From an uncultured Eubacteriales bacterium (GTDB lineage Bacteria > Bacillota > Clostridia > Peptostreptococcales > Anaerovoracaceae), in NCBI GenBank assembly GCA_902795265.1, contig CADBKM010000008.1, positions 1-51,410 on the forward strand: a stretch of DNA of 51,410 nt, written 5' to 3'. The position numbers were made by a program, and so were the translations under genes. Each line of letters opens with the position of its first letter. The stretch's first letter is position 1. Shown here piece by piece: positions 37,101 to 49,100 of this stretch. The notes below the pieces were generated by a model, which was not told where the DNA came from, did no database searches, and saw only the letters and a list, made by a program, of their open reading frames with translations.

Positions 37101-40100
37101 TCGGATGAGATGGAAGAAATGCTCAAGGGCGACGGACAGCATCCGGGAGACGAAGACTATGGCGATTACGGTCAGGGCGGAACAAAGACTGATGACGGTT
37201 ACCGGACCAATGAATTCGACAGCACCGCTGACGGAAACGGCGTGACCTTCACCGAGAGCACCATAGAAGGCCTCCACGATTCCGTATCCGCGGTTATCGG
37301 ATCAGGCAGCAACGTGACGGCCGCGAACGACATCAAGGTTACCGCTAATGACGTACCGAACCTGCTGGCCATCTCCGGAACAGTCGCCGCGGGCGGCACC
37401 GCAGGCATTGGCGTTGGAGTCACAGTCGCCATACTGCACACCAACGTGAACGCACTTGTCCAGAATTCCGCAGAGCTCCGTGCAGGCAATGAGATCCTGA
37501 TCGAAGCGACTTCGGGAAGTGAAGGATTCAATAAGGACAATGCTGTCGCAAAACTCCTGTCGATCGACAGCGATAACAATCCGCTCCTCCAGGATAAGGA
37601 CAGCGATGATAACATCATCAAAGCTGCCGATGCGAAGGGCGAAGAGGATTCGCAGAGAGAAGAAGACGAGCAGACTGAAACGGGCACAGCAGATCCGGAT
37701 GATACGGAAGAACCGGATGAAAACGACTCAACAGAGGATACCGGCAATAAGTCGACCATCCGTCTGATATCGGTCTCGGCAGCCGGCGGTACCGCAGGAA
37801 TCGGTGTCAGCGCTTCCATCCTCATGGTCTACAGCGAAGTGAACGCGATCCTCAGCGGCAAAGTCCTCGAGGCGAAAGAGCTGAACGTTGAGGCAGGCAT
37901 GGACTTCGGCAAAGTGCTCACCGTCAACACAGGTGCTGCAGCCGGATCGGTAGGTGTGAACGTATCGGTAGCCCTTGCATTCTTTGACGGAACAGCTAAT
38001 GCCCTGATCACAGGCAATGCAATAGTCAACTCTGTCACCGATGCGATCAACGTTACTACTGCTGCTGTCACCAACGCAACTGTAGCGTCAGCAGCAATTG
38101 CAGCAGGAATGGTATCAGTGAATGCCGGAGTGGCATTAGCAAGTAATACAACAACTATAAGAAGCGGCATCGATAAGAATGTCGTTATTGAATCACCTTA
38201 CGCAGCAGTCACCGTATCACACGATGTCAAGTCTTCATCTGAGGCGATCATCATCTCAGTCTCACTTGGTGAGGTAGCAGTCGGTGCAACGGCTTCAGTA
38301 GCACTGAACGATCTCAGCGCGATCTCATATGTCGGAGTATCGCCTGAAGAAGCAAAACCTGTAAAGGGAACAGGCACTATCACAGCTGCATCTCTCAGCA
38401 TCGCTGCTGACGCAGTTGCGGAGACGGAGACCCTTGGCATAGGTGTGAGCGCAGGAGCGATAGCAGTGAATGCGACAGTTTCAGTGGCCCTCGGCTACGC
38501 CGAAAACGTCGCTTCCCTCAAGATGATGCCGGTGACCCTCACGGGAGATCTGGATATCACGGCTACTCTCACTGGCGAGACCGAGACAATAACGACATCA
38601 ATAGCAGCCGGCGCTGTCGCTGTAGGCGCTTCGGTAGCTGTTGCTCAGATAGGCAGCAGCAACGAAGCCTTAGCTGACATCAGCGGAACGACAGTCAAGG
38701 CAGCTAACTTCAACATGGATGCCGGAACAGAAGAGAAGCCTGGTAATACTCAGGCTACCGTCCTCGGAATAACCGGTTCTGTCGGTGCGGTCGCTGCAAA
38801 CTTCAACATCGGCCTGGCCTTTAATAAGGGTTCGAACCGTGCTGAACTCACCGGTACATCCGGAACCATTGAGCTCAGCGGCACATCCGGACTCAACGTC
38901 AGGGCAAACGGCAGCGGACGCGCTTACTCGGCACTCTACAGTGCCGCGGGAGGAGCTGTAGCCGTGAATGTCTCCGTTGCAGAGGCGCGCCTCAGCAATG
39001 TTCAGGAGGCTATCGTTGACCTGAACGGCACGATCAAGATGACCGAAACTGACTCACAAGGCAACCTGACCAAGAATGCCGGAGTAAACGTCATATCGAC
39101 TCAGAACAGCACATTGAGCGGCAGGACCGAATACAAGTTCAGCAAGAAGGACGACAAAGGCAAGACTGTCAGTGACACTGTCAAATTTGGCGATACCATG
39201 GCAAAGAGCTACCTCTTCACCTGCGGTATCGGTGCTGTGAATGTCACAGCCAGCGTAGCACTTGCGGTATCCGACAGCACCAACAGAGCTAAGCTCGCTG
39301 TGAAGGATCTCACATCGGGTGATGTCAACATCACAGCAGGCGGAACATCCAGCGCGGATGTCAGCATTGACAAGACCGGAGGAGCTGCGGTAGCGGTAGG
39401 CGTACTCGACGGCTACGCGTACGCGAAAGGCACATTTGAGGCTCTGGCCGAGGCCAAGACCGGCGGCAAGTTCAGCACCGGAAGCTTCAAGCTGAACAAT
39501 GTCTATGAGTCGACAGCCAATTCTGTCATCTCGCCGGCTAACGGTGGAGCAGTATCTGTGAACGGTGTAACGGTAGATGTAAACATCTCATACGCAGAAA
39601 CAAGAACAAAGGCAAATTCAGCGATATCCGGAAGCGGAACGATCGATGCCGACGGCGATGTGCTCGTTGAAACGACCGGTACGGTTAATACGAAGGCCAC
39701 TGTCAAACTACCGACTGTCAGTGTGAATGCAGCCAAGATCAACACGAATGACGTCAGGACCAAGAGTGCAGTGGAACAGACTGCGACGATAGATGATACC
39801 GGCATCACTGCCGGCAGCCTCAACGTGCATTCGATACTCACGAATACGTCCGACGCCAGTACAGGACCTACTGTCGGCGAGAAAGGTGTCGATATCAGTA
39901 TCATAGGTGTGGAAGTCAATGTGGCAGATGCATCCTCCGCTACGGCTAACACCGCATATATAAGCGGCGGCGTCCATACAGCAGCATCTGTGGATGTGAA
40001 GGCAGACACCACATCAACGGTAAAAGCATGGACTGTTAAAGCTACCAGTGTGTCTCTTATCTCTGTCGGTTCTATAAGCACTTCGACTGGCTCTAACGAC

Positions 40101-43100
40101 AACGTGACAGCTTATATAAAGGATGCGGATATCACAAGCACCGGAGACGTCAGCGTTGCTGCCGGTGCAGACACTACTGCTTCATCCATATCGAAGAAGG
40201 GCACAAGCGTGACCATCGTAAATGTCGATGTGATAAAGGCAAAAGCTCAAATAGGTACGAAAGCACAACCGCAGACCGTATCCGCAGGTATCAACGGCGG
40301 AAAGATCAAAACAAAGACAGGCGGCGTCAAAGTCAATGCAACTAACATAGGAAGTGCGACAGCTGATTCATACAAAGCCGGAGATTTCAGCATCGCAAAC
40401 ATAGTCGTCGTAGAGTTGCCTACCACCAGCTGGTACAAGACAGAAGCCTATATCAAAGGCGGCGCAGACATCGATTCGGGCGAAAAGATCGAAGTCAATG
40501 CCACAGACAACAACGGCAAGAAAAAGTCTTCGGCTGAGAGTATAGCGGAATCATCTTCGATAGGACTCCTGCTGAACGGCAATAATACTAAGGGAAGCAA
40601 CAACTTTAACGCAGCCAGCAATATCGATATCGATGGTAAGCTGCGTGCAACAGACGGTATAGATATCCTTATCAGGAATGATGTCAAACTGACAGCAAAG
40701 ACGACATCCCGCGGCAAAGGTTTTGTTGAGGGAGATAAAGTCTATGCCGAAAACAACGTCACCAGAACAGCTTTCATCAATATATACGGAGGATCAGAGC
40801 TTTATACAAACTTCGGCGATATCAGCATAATCAGCGTTATTGGCAGGGATGACAGCATCACTACTTACGCGGATGTGGATTCTGGCGGGTTCGTGTCTAT
40901 AGGTGATGCGACGACATCATTCAAGAACAGTGCAGAAGCGAAGGTAGTTATCGGAGGCAGCGCGGATATACTGAACCGCTTCGGGACTATCACGATAAAA
41001 TCTGATGCCTCGATGAGTGATACGAGCATACATGCCTCATCTGACTGCTCCGGCGTAGATGTAGAACCGCATGTATTAAACACAGTTGAATCTACGCTGA
41101 CAAGCACGGTCACAATTGGTGGCAGCGGCAGCGAGAATACGAAGATCGAAGGGCGTTATGTCTATATCACTTCAAACATCGGAAAACTTGAGCAGAAGTT
41201 ATACACATATGCAAAGGGATCTGCTCTGCTCAACACTACAGCGGTAACTTCCACGAACGATGTGACGAACACTCTTAATTCCACGACAAGTGTGGTCAAG
41301 ACAGACATCATCGGTCATGACAACATGACGATCTACGCTAGCACAGAGCCTGCTTACAAGAGCGCCAATATCGATGGAACTACACATATACAGATGTGTT
41401 CCACCGGAGCCGGCCGGGCAAGAGGTTCATTTAAAACCAGTGCGAATGCGAATATGGTGATCGGCAGTGAAGTCACTCTCACAGGCGCAAAAATACTTGT
41501 GACAACACATGCAATCGAAGAAGACAGAGTGCGCAACAACATTACGAAGGGAGGAACACTTTCAACATATGCTACAAGAAGTGATGAAGGTTCTTCTTTC
41601 GATAGCGACAGAAACAGCACGATCGCAGAAGCAGGCCTGTATCTCGGCGATGCTGCCGGAGGAATATACATCGATATTTCCGACAGAGGCATCCGTGAGG
41701 TAGGACTGAAGTACGAAGCGCCGATATGGACCGAAACTGACACAGATATCTATATCGGGAACATCTCAAACGCCCTGCCGGGCAAAGCTGACATTAACAG
41801 CATTGTTACAGGGACAATGGATGTCTATGATCAGTCGGTCATTCCAAGGGTCGTCATTACCAACAGTACAAAAAAGAATCTGGTATTCAAAAATGTGACC
41901 TTTGAGAATACCGGATTTACAGATCCTACCATTAACATGTACTTGAGGCGCATCAAGCTGACACCGGAGCATACATCATTCGCACCTGTATTCACAGTTG
42001 AGAACAGCGGCAAAGGCGATGTAACGATGACCGGCCTGATACCGAACATCAGAGGATCTGTAAACTTCCTGTGGACAGGCAAAGAGGGCGGACATCTGCT
42101 TGCAGCTGCAAGTGTCGGCTCCAGCACCATGGAGATAGCCGAAGGAGATTTCATCCGTCCGATCTGGGCACATGAACTCAATATCAGCGGAGCAGAGACC
42201 ATCGGCTCAGCGGCCGGCGCAGTCGACGGCGGCTGGTTCTACTCATGGATCGTGGCAGATCAGAACGGTGTCCCGGGCAGTGTCAATGCTGCAGCACGCG
42301 GAGACATCTATATGGATCTTACTGCAGCACAGTTCATCGTTGTGGATGCGATCACTGAAGATAAGATCAAAGATGCAGCGGTCAATGACCTGAATCTTGA
42401 CGTAGACAATATAGTATCCTCCAAAGGAGATGTATATCTCATCTTCGATACGGGACGCAACATCTACACCGTAGAAGGCGCTGCGATCGTGACGATCCCT
42501 GTTCCGGGAAGTCTTGAATACGACGTAACTACTGTCGAGCTCAAAGAGCAGTACGTGCTGACCGGAATGGATATGCTTGAGTACTACCGCATCGCATATG
42601 ATCCGGTTACCGGGCTTTCGGTATGTCAGCTGCCAAATGGCACTGCATTCTATATAGATGCAGACGGCAATGTCTCGCGTATCGTAGAGAGCGGCACAGC
42701 CATGGCTGTCGGAGATTACAGATTCTATATAGAAACTGTAAACGGCAGCACATCACATATGATCGACCTTGGCAATGGCATCACCATAGATGTGACAAAC
42801 GGCACGATCAACCTGGCAAAGGAAGCACGTCTGGAGACACTCCTTGAGACGATCTCTGATGCATGGCTCGACAAACTGGGAGGTAATAAGACCGGTGTTG
42901 GTCTTTACGATAATGCCGGCATAGTGGTGCGTCTCACAAAGTACGTCAGCGATGATAAGAACATCGAGGTGGAATACACCGTAACACTTCTGGGTGAATG
43001 GAATGGTCTCATATGGTATGGCATGGAAGGCTCAGTACAGAGCGCAGGAAATGCCCTTGCATCAGGCACGGAGAGTTACCTGATCGCCCGCAGTCCTGTT

Positions 43101-46100
43101 AAGGTAGACAGCCAGACAGGTGCTGTTACCGGAAACAACACCGTGAAGTTCTACATCGCGTCGGCTGTAAGCAACACGGGCTGGACCTGGAATAATGATT
43201 ATTTCCAGAATCTGATGACCAAGAATGGAAATGTTGTGACCGAAGGTGGTGTACCTCGTACAAGACAGACCAACAGCGCTGCATTCTGGGGCAATGGCAA
43301 GGCTTACTACGGTCTCGTGTGGCTGTGGGAGTCCAAGCTCGTAGTCCACAAAGAGGACAGCACGCCATTTGTAGTCAGCAACTTCCTCGGCACCGAATAC
43401 ACTGTCAGAGTGACCTACAAGGGCGGCGACAACTATGAATATGAGTACTTAGAAGGAGATGATTACAAGAAACTCAGTGTGGTATCCGGATCCATGCTTG
43501 GCACCACAGTGGATGCTTCCGGAAATGGCGGTATTTACGAAAAACTGAAAGGATATTACTGGAAACCGTCGTTTACGAAGACGATCCTCAAGGAAGCAAG
43601 TGTCGGCAGTGATGGAAGCAGTACGAAGATCAAAGCAAAAGGCAATGAATTCGTGATCACTGAGCCTACATACAGCACCAGCAAGGTCAAGTATATATGG
43701 CACAAGAAGTCATATACTCTCTACGGCAGAGGCATAAGCTTTGACTACTTCACATTAAATCAGGTCTCAGCTTCGATCACCAATGAGTCCTTCTCCACGA
43801 TAGACTATTATGTAGTCACGGACGATCAGGGTAAAGACCATAACGTCTATATAAGAGAGGACAAGGATGGCAAGGTAACCTACTGGGCTTACGATCTTGA
43901 CAAAGATGGACATGAGATCGGTTCCGGATATCAGGCAGATGTGGAGATCATAGAGGATAATAAATATACTAATACAGGCATCTGGAAGCTTGGTACCTAC
44001 AGCAACAATGTATGGTCAGATATCAAAATCAACGGAAAGATCGCGGCGTTCGTGCCGGGCGCCAATGATACAGATGCAGTATCTTACTACAGCTGCGTAT
44101 TTGTAGACGCTGAAGGGAATATCGAAGGCGTCAGCGAAGAATACTTCGTGAAAGTCAGCAGAACAACTGATGGCAAGATCAGCAGTGCTTCACTGGTCAC
44201 TTGCCGCGCTAAGGAGATCACCGAGATAAGCGGATATGAAAGTGATATCTGGACGCTGGAAGAAGTTATAAGGGACAGCGATCTCGATATAGAGATCAGG
44301 ACACCGGATTCTTCATTCTACAAGAGGACAGCCGCCGAAGTCACGATCGATGGTTCGACTGTCAAAGGCTACTTATTAAGTGGAGATTCGGATACATACT
44401 TCTATGCATATGGAAATGACGGAACTCTGGCACAGCTCAATGGGAATTGTTATAAATATAATTCCAGTACCAAAGAATACGTCCTTCCGGATGCAAAAAC
44501 GACGTATGAATTCACACAGCGCCGCCTGATCGATGTCAATACTCCGGTATTCACGCTCACTATGAAGACAGCATCCGGCGAAATAACCGAAACCGGTACT
44601 ATCAGCGAGGGCAGCCTGACTGTCACATCATCGACCGGCGGATCGGTCACGCTGGACGGCAGTTACTTCACAGCTGAGAATGCAAAGTACTTCCTGGCGA
44701 CCACTCTGGATCATGCGACTAACCAGTACACCGTTTCTGTCTACCTGATCGGTGAGAATGGTCCGCAGCTCATCAATCATACGGATCTCACTCTCATACA
44801 GTCTGTAGACAGTAATAGCAATCCGGTCTTCGTCAAAGAGAGGATGACTGCACGGGATGACAGCGGCAATGTGACAGGATACTACTACGCGGTAATAAGC
44901 AACAACAAGTGGACCGTATATATCTTGGATATGGCGACACACGTATCAACTGACACAGGACTGGAGCATCAGCAAGTGCTGGAGGAAGGCACTAGCGATG
45001 TCTATGTCGATCAGCTCGTGCGCAGCGAAACATATGCTGATGTAACAGGCTATACAGGCACAAGTGCGAAGGAGATCGTCAACGCAGAAAATCTTGGCTC
45101 ATACGAGAACATAGTATTCGGGAAGAATGCTGATGGTACAGCCAAGACATACGGCAAGCTGGATTACAGCAAGAAGAGATCCAGAGCTGATGAAAGCTCT
45201 GCAAATAATCAGCAGCTTGTGCTCCGCTTCGGCACCGAAGATGACAATCCGACAATGGACTTCGTCGGACCGATCTCAGGCATAGAGCTGAACATGTCAA
45301 GACTTCCTCTCGAACAGGAAAAATACAAGAGTATTCGCGAGAGGCTCATGATCGGAGATGACGATTACGATTGCTATAAGATCACTGAGAACTTATATGT
45401 AACAGCAAGCGGCCTGATCATTTACATCAAGATGGATGATGACGGTGAGATCACCTTCGCGTCCAGGTATAACGGTGCTGAGTATTTCTCAACAAATATC
45501 GTGGCAGTAGATCTGACAGCAGGAGATGGTAATCCTAAGATCCTGATCAAGGAAGGACAGGATATCCAGCTTGAGGTCAGGACTGACCACATTGCTTCGG
45601 ATATCAACGGATACTATTACTTCCGCGAAACCGAAAACAGTGCCTGGACCAGGATCACCGATGCGCTCGGCGAGGTAAAAATGCAGCCTGACGGTACGGG
45701 CACGATCACGATCGGCAAAGGCGAAAATGCCAAGGTCTATCTGAAAGCATACTATGCTGATAACAAAGACGGCGAGCGGACGCTTTACTACGAGATGCCT
45801 TCAGGTAAGGACGCTACTGCCAAGGCTGGCAGCGACGGTACAGTAGTCATCATGGGCAAAGAAGAAGCCAAGACCCAGAAGCTCACAACTGATACTAAGG
45901 GAACAGACTTCAACGTGTCACTGGTCAAAGCTGCCGGAGATATCACGATCATCCTTAATGATAAGGTCGGATCGATCTTCGACGGTGACGGCGGCATCAA
46001 AGACGATACAGATATCTCTGCCGGCGACAAAGCTACGATCATCTCTAACAGCACGGGTACGATCGGTACTGATGAAGACCCGCTTGAAGGCCATGCTGAG

Positions 46101-49100
46101 ATAGTGATCCTGAACAATGAGGAAGAAGTCGGAGACGTCAACAATATCACTACCGAGACGCACCTCTACTTCGACGACGACGTGAGATTTGATAGGAATG
46201 TCGTTGTCGACGGTGTGATCTGGGATATCGCAACTAAGGACGGCAGTGTGGTGCTGGCAGATACTCTGGATGCTGCAGACCCTCAGTACACTCTGACAGT
46301 CATCAACGGAGGTGAGGCGGACATTTCCACCAACAAACTGCGTGAAGTGCTGACAGGCCAGGACGGCACTGCGACATACGTTTACACGGACAATCCTGAT
46401 GCGGTGAGCGACGGCAATATCCTGATCAAAGACCTGACCGCAGCAGAGGGAACTGTGAACTTAGATGCAGGCGGAAGCACACTGATGCATGAGATCCGCG
46501 CGATCGACAGCACAGTATCCATACTTGCCGGACAGGACAACACATTCGATAACGCGATCACAAAGAGAAGCCATCTCACTCTCGGAGCTGCAAATGGCAG
46601 ACTCGGAATGCGTGAGACGGTGCTGGCTGACGGCACTGCAGCCGGAGGCACGCTGCTCTACAATCAGGAAATGGATACCGATGCCGGCATGAAGGCATTC
46701 ATAAAGCTCGATGAGAATGATACGGACAGCAACGCATCGCTCTTGCTGAGCGGAGCAAGCATAGGAAGCGCCGGCAACCACCTGCTCGTGGATATCCCTG
46801 ATGCAGTAACATTGCAGATCCCGAACGTCGGAGACCTGTATCTGGACGCGCAGGCACTGATCCCGCAGAAGACGGATACGAACGGATCATACTATGATGT
46901 AGAGATCGATAAGGCGGACCTCGGATTCGGACTTACAAGAGTGGTGCTCCCGGTCAACCCGAAGACAAATGAGTACACTGCTCCGGAGGTCAATACTGAA
47001 GGAACCGGCATAGGGGATGATGTGACAGGCGACTATCTCGAACACATAGTTGACGAGACGCACAGCGGAGTCCTGCCTGAAGACCTCCAGACTAATGAAG
47101 GTCTTGCTCGCAGGCTTGCTGAGCTGATAGCGGCCGATCCGAACTACGACTGGTCCGCGATGTTCAGCGAAGAGCAGATATTGGCGATACTTGCCGATCC
47201 GGAAGCCCGCGGAGAACTCCTCTCAATGGTTTCCGAGGAAGAGATCGCGCAGATACTGAGCGACTTCCGCGGCAATGATGCAGTAAGCGGGACTGACAAG
47301 GATCTGGCAGCATGGATCGTAATGAACGGCGACCCGGCAGTCTGGGCTGCGGAACCTGAGACTGAACTGGCGCAGAAGATCGAGGGTATCAGAAGCGCTC
47401 AGAAAGCTCTGGAAGGCGCGAAGCTGACAGGCGACGCGGAAGCCGTGGCAGAGGCAGAAGCAGCCCTCGCGGCACTGCTTGACACACTGACAGATGAAGA
47501 CATACAGATCATCCTGACAGGATACGTACCTTCAGAAGGCACGGCAGCTGATGCTTATCGCGATGAACGCCTTGAGAAGATCCTCGGCACCGTAAGCGAT
47601 CAGGGCGATCCGGAAGGAGCCGGAAGGATCTGGTCCGCGATAAAGGATACAGATGAAAGCGGGGAACTCTACACTATCATCAAGACCCTGTTGGATGTCC
47701 AGACTAAGGAGGGAAGCAGCTACAAGGCAGTTCCGGATCTGGGAGCTCTGATAGGCACAGTGCTCACAGCTGAGGAGAAAGAAGCACTTATTGAGCAGGC
47801 GGTCAGCGAAGCAAGCATGCCTGCTGAGGCGGATCCGGCTTATGACGACAGCGTGTCACGCACACTCAACGTGGTGATAGGCACAAGCACCGGAAAGACA
47901 GATCTGTTCAACGACGGAACGATAAACATCACTGTGACAGATTCCGGCCTTAAGGTCGAGGATATCCGTTCAGAGCGAGGCGACGTCAGCATCACAGCCA
48001 TGAACGGAAGCATACTGGCAGAGGGAGACTGCGAACAGCAGATCATAGGAAAGAACGTGACTCTGAAAGCATCCGACGATATCGGCGCCGATGATGACGC
48101 GTTCGACCTGCAGCAGAAGGATACCACTCCTGTCGTAACAGTGGCTGTAACGGACGGCGAACGTGAAAACGGCAGCCGCACAGGCTTCATCCACCTTGAT
48201 GAGAACGGCAGCTGGGTAATGGATACCGTCCTGAGCTATGACTGGGTACGCAAAGATCTGAACGATGAAATGATGCGTCTCGACGCTGAGGCAGTCACAG
48301 GAAGCCTCAACATCAATGAACTTGACGGCAGCATAGGCCTCGGAACAGTATCCGCGGGAGAAGATGCAGTGCTCACAACGAACGGCGATCTGATCGACTT
48401 CCGTACTGAACAGGAAAAAGCAGACGGCAAAAACAACATCGCCGCAGGCAGCGACGCCATCCTGAACGCTCCGGACGGAAGAGTCGGAACGACAGATGAT
48501 CCGCTCAAGGTAAGCGTGGGCGGCGAGATGACCGTCATCGACACCGGAGACGTTGATCTCGTAACGGATGACGACCTGACAGTAACGATTACTTCAGAAG
48601 AAGGCGTCATCCATGTGGACGGCGCGCAGGATCTCATTGTGAACGTTGAAGGCGACATCATTCCTGGCGGACATGTGACAGCCGGAGGCGAAGCTAATGT
48701 CACCGCTAAAGGAGATATAACGAACGCTCCTGTGACAGCAGGAGATGAAGCGAACGTCGCGGCATACGGAGATATCCTGAACACAACAGTTAAGGGTGAC
48801 AGTGTCTCACTGACAGCAGACGCGGACGGAGACGGAAACGGTGCCGTAGGTACCAAGGATGCTCCTATACTGGTAGACACGGCTTCGGGCAATACCGGAA
48901 GCGGATCACTGAGCGCGAGCGGCACGGAAGTGTACGTGACAGAGCTGAGCGGAGACCTCGCGGTCGGCGATATCACATCGACACAGGGCGACACTGAAAT
49001 AGTCGCACCTGGAAATGTGACGGATGCCAACGCAGGCAGCGCGGTCGCGGACGCCGCAGCCGCGCAGGACGCCGCGTCCGATGCTCAGGACAAGGCAGAC

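Noticed and set aside
40416..40430. LPTTS as a sortase signal
   Set aside because: It is in the middle of the protein with no hydrophobic stretch and basic tail after it.
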